Assembly (NCBI GenBank): GCA_013151835.1 | Contig: JAADHK010000125.1 | Coordinates: forward strand, 1 to 64,000 | DNA from: Deltaproteobacteria bacterium | Lineage (GTDB): Bacteria > Desulfobacterota > Desulfobacteria > Desulfobacterales > Desulfosalsimonadaceae | Direction: 5' to 3' | Length of the DNA stretch: 64,000 nucleotides | Shown: positions 17,297 through 26,178 of the stretch, piece by piece | Layout: each line of letters starts with the position of its first letter | How positions within the stretch are numbered: the stretch's first letter is position 1 | Notes under the pieces: generated by a model | What the model was told of the DNA's origin: nothing | The model's database searches: none | The model's input: only the letters and a program-made list of their open reading frames with translations | Made by a program: the position numbers and the translations under genes

Positions 17297-19669
17297 TTAA
17301 ATGCATACACGCCTCACCTCGGCCATATCGGTCATTCCCTGAAACATCTTTACTATAGCATCCTGCATGAGGGTGCTCATCCCTTCTTGCTTGGCCTGTA
17401 TGAACAATTCATCCGCGCCTGCCTGTCTTTTTATCATCTTCTTGATTGCAGGCGTACCTTCCATGAGTTCGTGGATACCCATCCTGCCCTTGTAACCATT
17501 ACCGCTGCACTGGTCACATCCGGCCGGCCTGTACAGTTTGAGGTCGGAAGTATATTTAATTCCGGTTTTTTTAAAATCTTCTTCCCCGAAATCCTTTACG
17601 ATATCATCAAACTCCTCTTGATCGGGATGATATTCCTCCCTGCAGTTTTTGCAAACCCGCCTGATGAGGCGCTGTGCGAGTACGACGACAAACGCATCCG
17701 AAAAATTCAAAGGATTCAAACCCATATCCAGCAGACGGGTGACTGTTTCAGGCGCGCTGTTGGTATGAAGTGTCGAAAAAACCAGATGCCCGGTAAGCGA
17801 TGCCTCCACGCCTATGGAAGCGGTCTCGTGATCACGCATCTCACCCACCATGATAATATCCGGGTCGGCCCGGAGAAATGCCCGCATGATCCTGGAGAAA
17901 TCAAGCCCGATCTTATTTTTGGCCTCCACCTGCCTTAAGCCTTCCTGGGTGATTTCAACCGGGTCTTCTGCGGTCCATATTTTACGCTCCGGTGTATTTA
18001 TATGGCCAAGGGCTGAATGAAGGGTCGTGGTCTTACCGGAACCGGTCGGCCCCACCACGAGGATCAGGCCGTACGGCTTGGAGATCGCTTTTTTCAATAC
18101 AGTCAGGTTCCGCTCGGACAGACCCATGTCATCGAGCTTCATGGCCCCGGCCGAAGCCAGGATACGCATGACAACATCTTCAAAGCCCCCGGCCGTGGGG
18201 AGGGTGGCAACCCGGAGCTCGAACGTGGGTATGCCTCTACGCTTGAATTTTATCTTGCCGTCCTGGGGCATCCGACGCTCAGCAATATCTAGATTCGCCA
18301 GAATCTTGATCCTGGACAGCAATGCCGTTGCAAATGAGTTGGGAACCTCCAGAAAATCCTGGCAGACACCGTCGATGCGGAACCTGATCTTGGTCCGTTT
18401 GGTAATCGCCGACGGCTCGATGTGGATATCCGAAACATTTTTCCGATAAGCGGTGATCAGGGTCTGGTCCACCAGCCTGACGACCTTGCTTGATGATTCG
18501 CTGACGGCATCTACAGCCTCTTCCTCTTCCTCTTCCTCTTCTTCAAATGCGATTTCCGGAAGATCCTCGAAACTCTGGGTGGCCTCGCCCTGCACGGGCT
18601 TGGTCTTTTTTACGGAAAAAAAGTGATTGATAACGGCGAGGACATCTTCTTTTATGGCCACAGAAAAGGTAAATTTGTTCGTGTTGAACAGCGCCTTGGC
18701 GTGGTCTAATTTGCGCAAATCCCTTGGATCGTCCAAAAGCAGTTCAATATGATCTATTTCCCAGTGGAGCGGCACCCACATGTCCTGGATTAAAAAGGGC
18801 CTTTTAAGGTTGGTCAGCAACTCATAGGGGACCTCCATCTTGGAATCAAATTCCTTAAACGGACAATTATAATATGCGGACAACGATTTTCCGATCTGTT
18901 CCTTCGGAACCTTAAACTGATCCATCAGCACATATTCAACGCTCTTTTTCGTCTTTTTGGATATGGCGAGCGCCTTCGGGAGCTGGTCGGTTGTGACAAC
19001 ATTGTTCTGCAACAAAAAATCATAGCGAGACTCAAAGCCCTTGCCGGGGGCCACGGTATCAATTTTCTCTTTTATCTTCGGATAGATGGGATCGATATTC
19101 TGTACTGATTTGTAGCATTCTATTGCAAGCTCTTTCTGATCCCTCTGTTCCAGTTCCACACCAAATTGATACATGATGGCTGCCTGTATCTTTTCGGGAG
19201 GAGCGTATTGTACGATTATCCGCCTTATATCGGCCAGGGATTCTCCGGGATTCTTTACGGCAAGAAGGCAGTCCATCATGTCGGGGAAAAAATCATCCAC
19301 CGGATAATCGGTGGCAAAGAGTTTCTCGTATTCCGCCACAGCTTCCTTGTACAACCCCAGTTCCTTGAATGCCGTTGCACTGTCACATATCTCGGGTGCG
19401 CTCTCGCCTATGGCAAGGCCGGTCTTGATATGGGTCACTTCTTCAATAGACAGGTTATCCGGAATTTCAATATCAACGTCCTCGGCTTGACCGGCGAACT
19501 CGTCAACCTTGTCACTGATCGACTGCCGGGTCGCCTCGTCCATATTCGGACAGGTTGACAAAAGTTCCTGGTATATCTCAACCGCTTCGTCATAGAGCCC
19601 CATGGACCCATAGGTATCTGCCGTTTTAAGTCTTGCTGCGAGGTCTGATTTTGCCTGGACGTTTTCCAT
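17297..19669 (-). CDS. PilB/GspE-type secretion ATPase with TPR-like N terminus
   Basis: 790-residue hexameric ATPase of the type II secretion/type IV pilus family. The C-terminal half has Walker A GPTGSGKT (540-547), an Asp box around WTAEDPVE, a Walker B region DPDIIMVGEMRD (602-613), a His box (TGHLVFSTLHTN) and a tetracysteine zinc motif (C673, C676, C718, C721). A GspE N-terminal (MshEN-like) domain covers about 215-350. Unusually, the first 200 residues look like TPR helices (YDEAVEIYQELL, YKEAVAEYEKLF), and a Glu-rich stretch (about 376-384) precedes the motor. The TPR part probably recruits signalling partners. No pilin or PilC-like genes are nearby. Confidence 0.92.
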   Translation of the reverse strand: MENVQAKSDLAARLKTADTYGSMGLYDEAVEIYQELLSTCPNMDEATRQSISDKVDEFAGQAEDVDIEIPDNLSIEEVTHIKTGLAIGESAPEICDSATAFKELGLYKEAVAEYEKLFATDYPVDDFFPDMMDCLLAVKNPGESLADIRRIIVQYAPPEKIQAAIMYQFGVELEQRDQKELAIECYKSVQNIDPIYPKIKEKIDTVAPGKGFESRYDFLLQNNVVTTDQLPKALAISKKTKKSVEYVLMDQFKVPKEQIGKSLSAYYNCPFKEFDSKMEVPYELLTNLKRPFLIQDMWVPLHWEIDHIELLLDDPRDLRKLDHAKALFNTNKFTFSVAIKEDVLAVINHFFSVKKTKPVQGEATQSFEDLPEIAFEEEEEEEEEAVDAVSESSSKVVRLVDQTLITAYRKNVSDIHIEPSAITKRTKIRFRIDGVCQDFLEVPNSFATALLSRIKILANLDIAERRMPQDGKIKFKRRGIPTFELRVATLPTAGGFEDVVMRILASAGAMKLDDMGLSERNLTVLKKAISKPYGLILVVGPTGSGKTTTLHSALGHINTPERKIWTAEDPVEITQEGLRQVEAKNKIGLDFSRIMRAFLRADPDIIMVGEMRDHETASIGVEASLTGHLVFSTLHTNSAPETVTRLLDMGLNPLNFSDAFVVVLAQRLIRRVCKNCREEYHPDQEEFDDIVKDFGEEDFKKTGIKYTSDLKLYRPAGCDQCSGNGYKGRMGIHELMEGTPAIKKMIKRQAGADELFIQAKQEGMSTLMQDAIVKMFQGMTDMAEVRRVCI

Positions 19670-19910
19670 TCTCGTAACACCTTGGTTTGGAAATTAATAC
19701 CCCGATATCGGGAATGCCATATGCGGGAAGAGTTCAGATGTAACCGGCCGGCGCATCTTTCACGATTAAACCCTTGCATGGGCTCTAACCAACCGTCTTT
19801 GTTTTATGTACCGGTTTCGGATATTCTTTGGGTCTGCAAGACAGCCGGAAATACTATAGGTGTGTGATACCCGATCGACCCGGCGTGAAAAGAGGGGCTT
19901 AAAACGGCGA

Positions 19911-20279
19911 TCAAAAAATCTTTTTACGAAATATCTGGCTTAAGCGTCCGGTCCCCGGCTTCATTCGGTCAAGCATCGGCAGGATAATCTCGCAATTTAA
20001 GCGAATCATTGAAACCGGCGCAATATCTTCCAGAACAACAAGGAGAAAGCCCGACCGGCTTTTACGAATATAAAACCTGTTCCGTTCAAAGACAAATTCC
20101 GTTTCCGCCAGGTCCTGCAGTTCAATGGCAAAGGCGTCCCAGTTAATATTTTCGATACGGGACTCTTCCTGTCTGGAATTTTCGGAAAACTTGCTCAGCA
20201 AAAGCTTTCCTTCCGCCGAGAACATGACCACCCCTTTGACGCCATCTATCCCTAGAATATCTTTAAAAATATCCTTCAT
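19911..20279 (-). CDS. Roadblock/LC7-like small protein (MglB-like)
   Basis: 122 residues. The opening helix (MKDIFKDILGIDGVKGVVMFSAEGKLLLSKF) followed by strands and a second amphipathic stretch fits the roadblock/LC7 fold that in MglB regulates the GTPase MglA. The match is by pattern, not by a strict motif, so the assignment is tentative. It lies in the same transcription direction as an MglA-like GTPase and a second roadblock protein at the head of the cluster. The 240-bp gap before the PilB gene holds no recognised feature. Confidence 0.6.
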   Translation of the reverse strand: MKDIFKDILGIDGVKGVVMFSAEGKLLLSKFSENSRQEESRIENINWDAFAIELQDLAETEFVFERNRFYIRKSRSGFLLVVLEDIAPVSMIRLNCEIILPMLDRMKPGTGRLSQIFRKKIF

Positions 20280-20331
20280 TTATGTTTCCATTTGTTTTTT
20301 AGAAAAGCAACCAATGGCTGCGTAAAAAAGC

Positions 20332-21408
20332 TCATAAGAGTGCATCAATAACCCTGTCCCGCGGGGTCTCTTTTTCTATTCCAACCACAACGAGTTCAGC
20401 ACCGGGCACCACAGCCATTTGGCTGTTATTTTCCCCGTTAACATAAACGATGTTCAGCTCGCCCGAATCAAAAGCATCCCCGAGTGCCCTTGCCTGGTAA
20501 ACCAGACCGGAAAATTTGGGGTCGGTGTAAACATCTACGATCCCCCCTCGGTTGCCGAGGCTGTTTTCAAGCCGGGCACGTACGGTATCCACAGTCAGCT
20601 GGCCGGTTGCAACAGGCACTGGAGCCTGCCTTATACGCGAAACGGGCTTTGCGGGCGCCGAAGAAACCGGCTCGGCCGGGGGGGGCGGGGCCGGAGGAGC
20701 TGCTGCCGCCGCTGCCGCCGCTGCCTCATCTTCTTCGTCCTTGACGCGCATAGCTTCCAGCAATATGGACTGTAGCCCGCTTTTAATGATTCTTTCCGTG
20801 GCTCCGCAGGAATACTCGATTAAAATCGACACACCCGACCAGGAGAGAATTTGATAGGCGGCATCCTCCCCCTGTTGGTCACCGATGCGGGCGTTTATCA
20901 GCTCCCCGTCCTTGAAAAAAAGGACTCCCATCTTACTGCCTTTTTTCTGGGAAACTCTGAGAGTACAGGTCTGCTGCTCCATTTCAACAAGTTGGAGATA
21001 GGTCTCCAGAGAAACGTTGTGAAGGCTTCCGCCTTCCGCCTTTTTCTTTAACGTGCGTATGATCTTTTCCGCCAGGTACGCCCCGGTAAACGGTTTGGTG
21101 ATATAATCGGTCGCACCGCTTTTCAACACAACCGCCTTTGTCTTTGGCCGGTTGAATGCGGTGGAAACAATCACGGGAATATCCGGATAATTCTTGAACA
21201 CGTGACTTGAAAGCTGGAACCCGTCGATCTCGGGCATCCGAAGGTCCGTAACCATCATGGTTATATGATGCTGACGCAGGGCTTCAAGGGCATCCCTACC
21301 GGTATCCACGGCGATGATCGAAAAGGAATCCGCATACGCTTCCAGTTCTTTTTTCAACAGCAGGAGCCACGCCTTATCATCATCTACAAGCAATATATTG
21401 GGAGTCAT
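20332..21408 (-). CDS. Response regulator with PATAN (DUF4388) domain
   Basis: 358 residues. Receiver domain 1-120 (VDDD at 8-11, Asp55 in VTDLRMPE, Lys in YITKPF). A PATAN/DUF4388-type domain follows (about 130-215: GSLHNVSLETYLQLVEMEQ... GVLFFKDGELINARIGD). A low-complexity Ala/Pro linker (about 230-260) leads to an unrecognised C-terminal domain of about 90 residues. PATAN domains are frequent in proteins that work with Ras-like GTPases and pili. The stop codon abuts a half-copy of the palindromic repeat family. The linker is encoded partly by a run of eight G residues near 20678. Confidence 0.85.
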   Translation of the reverse strand: MTPNILLVDDDKAWLLLLKKELEAYADSFSIIAVDTGRDALEALRQHHITMMVTDLRMPEIDGFQLSSHVFKNYPDIPVIVSTAFNRPKTKAVVLKSGATDYITKPFTGAYLAEKIIRTLKKKAEGGSLHNVSLETYLQLVEMEQQTCTLRVSQKKGSKMGVLFFKDGELINARIGDQQGEDAAYQILSWSGVSILIEYSCGATERIIKSGLQSILLEAMRVKDEEDEAAAAAAAAAPPAPPPPAEPVSSAPAKPVSRIRQAPVPVATGQLTVDTVRARLENSLGNRGGIVDVYTDPKFSGLVYQARALGDAFDSGELNIVYVNGENNSQMAVVPGAELVVVGIEKETPRDRVIDALL

Positions 21409-21489
21409 TGCAATATCCCTGCTAAGTAACTTCTTATAAATTTATTTAAACAAAATATATTCAAGGCCGTCTCAAACCCGCACACGGTA

Positions 21490-22554
21490 TCAGAGTTCAA
21501 TATCAAACACATTGATTTCGGATGAAAACGCATTGCGCCAGGCCGAAAGCCCGGTCCTGAAAAGGATCAGTATTCCCAGATCACCCGCTATTGCGGTTAC
21601 ACACTCAACAATGGAGGATACCAGTGCGCTTGGCTTGGCCTTTCCGGTAAATATGATTTTTCCTGATGCATACTTAAATTCAGCGGCAAAGGGGTCTAAA
21701 AATGGATAGGCGTCTGCCTTTTCGGATAATTTACGGTTTAACAGCGTATTGAAATCAGTTTTTAGCCTCTTGTCCGACGTAATTGTCTTTTCAAGGACGT
21801 TAAGCAGTTCCTGAAGCATTGCGATAATCCGCTCGGGATCGGCCTTCGGTTTTTTGACCCGCCTGGGTTGGGGTTCTTTTTTTATTGGAGCAGCGGGTGT
21901 GCGAACCTTTGCGGGCTTTTCCGTTTCTGCGCCTGATCCCGGCCCGGTAAAAGATATCTTACGGACAGTAAATTTCCCTCCGTCTTTACGGGACATTTCA
22001 ATAAGACTGTTCTTATAATCATCCGACCGGTCCAGCCCGTCCGACTCATCGCCCAATGCTCCGCCGGACGCACCGCCAATAGCCTCTCCATTATAAAAGA
22101 AAAGAAACCCGCTCTTTTCACCGTCGCCTATCTTCACATCAATATAGCCTGAAAGTTTTTCGTCCGTCATCTTTTTGATCAGGCCTTCGAGGTCTGTAAA
22201 CTCTGTGCTCAGATCACGATAGATGGCCTTTGAATTGGACAGATTGGCCCAAAAATATATCCGTTCCGGCGGTATCTGGAAAACCGAAACACTGAAGTTA
22301 TTTCGGGAAGCCACCTTTTTTATCTGCTCTATTGCGGCCTTTCCCCTGAGCCTTCCTTTTTTTTCCTCAATATAATAACCGTTTATCAGGTTGTCCTCAT
22401 CAAAAAAAAGGGCTCCTTCAGCAATAGGGGATTTAAAATAAACGGCGCCGGTCGCAAGATCTCCCTGGTAATGCTCGATGAGACGGTCAACGTTAAGATA
22501 ATAAGAGTTTAAATCCCTGACTACCGGTTTTTCTCTTGGGATAATAATGCTCAT
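21490..22554 (-). CDS. PATAN-like (DUF4388-related) protein of unknown function
   Basis: 354 residues, soluble, no signal peptide. Two segments resemble PATAN effector domains: about 20-110 (YQGDLATGAVYFKSPIAEGALFFDEDNLINGYY) and about 145-205 (KMTDEKLSGYIDVKIGDGEKSGFLFFYNGEAIGG), joined by a Lys/Pro-rich linker (about 220-245) to a C-terminal helical region of about 110 residues. The doublet 'effect on substrate group, then FFxxGxxI' is characteristic of this domain class. Function is unknown; position between a PATAN response regulator and a membrane sensor suggests a signalling adaptor. Confidence 0.6.
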   Translation of the reverse strand: MSIIIPREKPVVRDLNSYYLNVDRLIEHYQGDLATGAVYFKSPIAEGALFFDEDNLINGYYIEEKKGRLRGKAAIEQIKKVASRNNFSVSVFQIPPERIYFWANLSNSKAIYRDLSTEFTDLEGLIKKMTDEKLSGYIDVKIGDGEKSGFLFFYNGEAIGGASGGALGDESDGLDRSDDYKNSLIEMSRKDGGKFTVRKISFTGPGSGAETEKPAKVRTPAAPIKKEPQPRRVKKPKADPERIIAMLQELLNVLEKTITSDKRLKTDFNTLLNRKLSEKADAYPFLDPFAAEFKYASGKIIFTGKAKPSALVSSIVECVTAIAGDLGILILFRTGLSAWRNAFSSEINVFDIEL

Positions 22555-22680
22555 TTCATAAAGCCTTTCGGGAAAACGAATACACGTTAGACGTTTCTAC
22601 GAAAAAACAGCCGGAACGAAACAAGCAATACAACGAAAAATCCGCCATATTGCTTGTTTCATACAGTTCATACAAAAAGC

Positions 22681-23850
22681 CTATCGCCGGCGGCGCAGTC
22701 TTTCGATTGAGAACCTCAGGCTGTCCTGCATCCGGGAAATCGCATCGGCAAGGCTTCCGATCTCATCTTTTGACTTTATTTCGATTTCGGCCTCGAGATC
22801 GCCGACGCTGATCCTGTCAGCGGCTTCGGTGAGATACTGGATACTCCGCGTCAGGCGGTACCCGTAAATAATGATGATCAAACCGATGATCAGGATAAAG
22901 GCCCCGAGCATTGCCAGGTTGAGGTTACGGGTATCTATGGCCCGCTTGGCTGCGTCCTTGCGCAGGCCATCTGTTTTTTGTGTAAATTCATCAATATACG
23001 ATGTGGCCATCAGGGAAAATGGTTTTCCCTCTATATGAATCGGCGCGATGGCCATGTACTTCGCGCGGATTTTGCCGTCCGGGTCCTTCCACATGTAAGG
23101 TCCGGTCGCTTCACGCCTGCCCTGGCAGCTCGTAATGGTCTTCCAGAAATCTTCAAAATATGGTCCCAGGGCCTTTTTAATCAAATCAATATCGTCGATG
23201 CCGATGATGTTCGGGTTGGGATGTGCCCAGATGGCCCAGCCCATACCCTGGACCGGATCCGGCTCCTGGACCAAACAGGTATACCCGGACTTGCCCACGT
23301 TCTGCACGGCTATCTGGTTGAATTCCGGGTCATAACTGAAGTCCTCGCGCTCAAGATCAGGGTGGGCCTTCAGATAAATTTCACATTGGAGCGCCACGTC
23401 GCGCGCCTTCTGCAGGAGTTGCTCCTTTCCCGCTTCGGTCACCAGTTTGGTGCTCTCATTTGTGATGTCGGTGGCCAGACTTTGGATCTGCGTCAAGGTA
23501 AAATACCCGGAAATAAGCATGAGAGTGACAGGTATGATCAGAAAGAGGATAAACATCTTTCCCCTCAGGCCCAGGAGTCCACCCCGGGTCGTTTGCGACG
23601 GGGCGGCTGCAGGAGCCGACGGGGCGGGCGCGGACGGTTCTTCCTCAGGGCCCGCCTCCCCTGAAGGCATTGACTCGGCAATCGCCTCGGAAAAGGCATC
23701 GGCAACCGGTTCCTCCTCCATGAGGTGTGACAACCGGGTGACATGTCCGCATTCACCACACTTTACCTTGATCTTCTTCCCCTTGTACTTTTCGAGTTTT
23801 TCGGGATCAATATGGTAGACTTTACCACACTCCTCACAAATCACCGTCAT
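22681..23850 (-). CDS. Zinc-ribbon, Cache-type sensor and HAMP membrane protein without output domain
   Basis: 389 residues. An N-terminal MJ0042-type zinc ribbon (C5, C8, C31, C34) is followed by a Pro/Ala-rich linker, a first transmembrane helix (about 97-120), a periplasmic Cache-like sensor (about 122-310, with IAVQNVGKSGYTCLVQ and ATGPYMWKDPDGKIRAKYMAIAPI), a second transmembrane helix (about 316-335) and a HAMP domain that ends the protein. No kinase, cyclase or MCP signalling domain follows. The output must therefore be a protein-protein contact, perhaps with other cluster members. A strong AAGGAGG ribosome-binding site precedes the ATG. Confidence 0.8.
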   Translation of the reverse strand: MTVICEECGKVYHIDPEKLEKYKGKKIKVKCGECGHVTRLSHLMEEEPVADAFSEAIAESMPSGEAGPEEEPSAPAPSAPAAAPSQTTRGGLLGLRGKMFILFLIIPVTLMLISGYFTLTQIQSLATDITNESTKLVTEAGKEQLLQKARDVALQCEIYLKAHPDLEREDFSYDPEFNQIAVQNVGKSGYTCLVQEPDPVQGMGWAIWAHPNPNIIGIDDIDLIKKALGPYFEDFWKTITSCQGRREATGPYMWKDPDGKIRAKYMAIAPIHIEGKPFSLMATSYIDEFTQKTDGLRKDAAKRAIDTRNLNLAMLGAFILIIGLIIIIYGYRLTRSIQYLTEAADRISVGDLEAEIEIKSKDEIGSLADAISRMQDSLRFSIERLRRRR

Positions 23851-23966
23851 GACCAGACCTCCTTATAATTGATGGGCGCACTGAACAAACGTAATATCTA
23901 CCTTTTTGATTATTATGGGCATACAAACAACGGCCCTGACAATAAAAGCTCCATCGGACCGCCAAG

Positions 23967-24094
23967 GATGGCTAAGTTAAACGTTCCATATACAAGGCGT
24001 GAGATTTTTTCAGGCACGAAGGCATACGTACAGTATTTAGAGTGACTGAAAAAATACCGCAACGCAGTAGATGGAACATTTAACGACGCCATCA
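23967..24094. repeat. Long palindromic intergenic repeat, copy B
   Basis: Imperfect palindrome with the same two arm types as the other copies: the left arm has GATGGCTAAGTTAAACG, the right arm on the other strand TGATGGCGTCGTTAAATG. It fills most of the gap between the zinc-ribbon sensor and the next gene. The right end (TCA, 24092-24094) is the stop codon of the adjacent minus-strand gene. Confidence 0.75.
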
Positions 24095-24565
24095 CGTTTT
24101 GAGTTCCCGTAACTTCTTTACCATGGCCTGCTGGAAGGCGACTTTTCTCTCCTCCCTTAGAATCTGCCGTGCCAGGACATCCACAAGTTCAGCGGCACGG
24201 TGAGCCGGGAAATGGGCCTGGCTTTCGCCCATATCGCTGATCTCGTCTTCGATCACGACATCCGCGATGGGGCCCATAGCCCTGGCAAGCTCGGCGGACA
24301 TAAACCTGAAAAATTCCTTTCCTAAAGAGGGTATGGCATTTCTCGCAATCTCACAGAGTCTGAGCTGATAGAGCCGGCCAAGGATGGCCCGGAGGTTCTT
24401 CATCGTCATGTTCAAAGATTGCGCGATCTGGCCGATTGTCTTCCTGCCGTCAAGCTCCATCAGCACTTGCAGCATCTGGCTGTCAAGCGAGACTTCCCCC
24501 AGGTCGGCACGGACTGTTCGCTTGAGTACTATTTTTGAAATATCACCTGAAAACGCGTTCGCCAT
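24092..24565 (-). CDS. Unknown protein with winged-helix-like N terminus
   Basis: 157 residues, soluble, not recognised as a named family. Residues 20-85 read like a winged helix (MLQVLMELDGRKTIGQIAQSL, then LRAILGRLYQLRLCEI). The C-terminal half (about 105-157) is helical and acidic, with ADVVIEDEISDMG and AAELVDVLARQI. A good GGAGG ribosome-binding site precedes the ATG at 24565. It sits in the signalling cluster, so a regulatory or scaffolding role is a guess from context. Its TGA stop is the first codon of repeat copy B. Confidence 0.7.
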   Translation of the reverse strand: MANAFSGDISKIVLKRTVRADLGEVSLDSQMLQVLMELDGRKTIGQIAQSLNMTMKNLRAILGRLYQLRLCEIARNAIPSLGKEFFRFMSAELARAMGPIADVVIEDEISDMGESQAHFPAHRAAELVDVLARQILREERKVAFQQAMVKKLRELKT

Positions 24566-24700
24566 GTAATCGCCTCCGATAGTACGCCATACGGTCAGAC
24601 GGGCAGTTTTTCAAATAACGCATGCCCGTCTCATAAGCTACATTATTAAAACACTGCCGCTCGGATTAAAAAAGCTATACCGTCAATCTTAGGTTACTCA

Positions 24701-25414
24701 CTATTTTTTCAATAACTGCCGCAGTGTTTGAAACTCTTCCCTGATGGTCTTTTTAATTTCTCCCACAATATAATCAATGGTCGCCTGCGACTCTCCGGAC
24801 AGGGCTGGACGGGCTGCCGTCGGCTTGCCGGTGGATGCAGCCGGTGCCATCGGTGCACCCATGGCCTGCTCGCGGGAAATTACGCGTTCCTTGAAGTCCT
24901 TGAACTTCTTCACCTCTCCGGAAAGAAGTCGTTTTTTCTGAATCTCGGACATACCGGAAGTCATCAGCACCTTTTCAAAGTTCGTAAATACCGATGCCAC
25001 GAATTTTAAGGCATCCGGATGGGCATTTACCTTCCTTGCCCTTATATATTTGCCTATGGATTCATGCAGCTTCAAAAACAAAAGGTGGATCTTGTTCCCT
25101 TGGTATTTTTTCTGAAGCTTCTTTACCTCTTTCAGAAACGAAACCATGGACTCATCGGTGATCTCCCAGTCGATCCCAAAAACCAGGGCCTTTAGTTCCT
25201 TGATCGGTGAGTCCTCGCCGCTTACACCGGAAGCCCGCCCGGTGGCCTTTTCCCGTGAGGACGCGTCACCTGATGAAACCTTTGTTTTCTGCGGTGAACT
25301 AGCAGACGCTCCAAAGCCTGCATCACTTTCCGGGCCGTCGTCCTCGCCGAACAATTCATCCAAGCGATCTGATACCTCCGCCCCGATACCCCCATCTTCA
25401 TCCATCGTAGCCAA
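24701..25414 (-). CDS. Unknown helical protein in the MglA cluster
   Basis: 237 residues. The first 75 are acidic and of low complexity (DELFGEDDGPESD, then Ser/Ala-rich). The rest is predicted helical with a conserved-looking core (KELKALVFGIDWEITDESM, KKLQKKYQGNKIHLLF). Start is a TTG at 25414, chosen because AGGAGG lies eight bases upstream; the next ATG (25405) would be too far from it. It ends 12 bp upstream of nothing else in its own direction but follows the MglA-like gene by 12 bp, so the two are very likely co-expressed and may interact. No enzyme motif is visible. Confidence 0.7.
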   Translation of the reverse strand: MATMDEDGGIGAEVSDRLDELFGEDDGPESDAGFGASASSPQKTKVSSGDASSREKATGRASGVSGEDSPIKELKALVFGIDWEITDESMVSFLKEVKKLQKKYQGNKIHLLFLKLHESIGKYIRARKVNAHPDALKFVASVFTNFEKVLMTSGMSEIQKKRLLSGEVKKFKDFKERVISREQAMGAPMAPAASTGKPTAARPALSGESQATIDYIVGEIKKTIREEFQTLRQLLKK

Positions 25415-25426
25415 TGACCTGTCCTC

Positions 25427-26032
25427 CTATTCCAGTTTTTTTCTTAATGAACCGACCGTTAGTGCAATGATTTTTTTCATGGTCGCCGCGACATTATCGC
25501 CACTGACTGCGCTTGCCGGAAAAAATGGCGCCCGCAATCTACTGTTCAAATCTTTTTGCATTGTCTCCATGGGAAGGATCGGTATCCCCTCATCAGCGAG
25601 ATCCCGTTTATTATACTGCATGACCAGGGGGATATGAAAAATATTTTTATTAAATGTCTCGAGGTTCTCCTTGAGGTTCTGGAGAGAACGGATATTCATC
25701 TCCCGCCGAAGGTCCATTGAATCGGCCACGAACACAATACCGTCCACCCCCCGCAGAACCAGCCTCCGGGTTGCATTGTACTTGACCTGGCCCGGAACGG
25801 TGTAGAGTTGTATTTTTATGCTGTGCCCCTTGATTTTGCCAATATCAATCGGGAGAAAATCAAAAAAAAGCGTACGGTCACCATAGGTCTTGACCGTAAC
25901 CATTTCATTTAGAATCCGCTTTCTAAATTTTTGATTAACATATTCGAGATTAGTGGTTTTACCACCCCGGCCGGGTCCGTAATAAACAACCTTGACCTGA
26001 ACCTCCCGTTTTTTTGGATTTATCAACGCCAA
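25427..26032 (-). CDS. MglA-like Ras-family GTPase
   Basis: 201 residues, a bacterial small GTPase. G1/P-loop GPGRGGKTT (19-27), switch II-type VPGQVKYNATRRLVLRG, and the guanine-specificity motif NKRD (in MQYNKRDLADEG) are visible. In Myxococcus MglA sets cell polarity and motor localisation; this protein belongs to the same broad group. The start is a TTG at 26032 with GGAGG eight bases upstream; the ATG seen just before it is out of frame. A roadblock-domain protein, the expected GTPase-activating partner, is encoded 146 bp upstream. Confidence 0.9.
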   Translation of the reverse strand: MALINPKKREVQVKVVYYGPGRGGKTTNLEYVNQKFRKRILNEMVTVKTYGDRTLFFDFLPIDIGKIKGHSIKIQLYTVPGQVKYNATRRLVLRGVDGIVFVADSMDLRREMNIRSLQNLKENLETFNKNIFHIPLVMQYNKRDLADEGIPILPMETMQKDLNSRLRAPFFPASAVSGDNVAATMKKIIALTVGSLRKKLE

Positions 26033-26178
26033 ACCATTTTCCTCCGGAACAAATGAAGTTTTTCCACCGGGTGCCTGTACACGCCTGTTTTACAACTACC
26101 GCCATAGACAGCAGAAGAAGGGCCTAAGCTGCATGCCGATCCGTCCCGCCTTGATAGGGAATGGACCGGAAAAGGCTG

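Noticed and set aside
19670-19910. Possible c-di-GMP (GEMM) riboswitch before the PilB gene
   Set aside because: A GGGTTTAATCGTGAAAGATGCGCC stretch on the minus strand looked suggestive, but the conserved GGCAAACC and GCAAAGCC blocks are missing.
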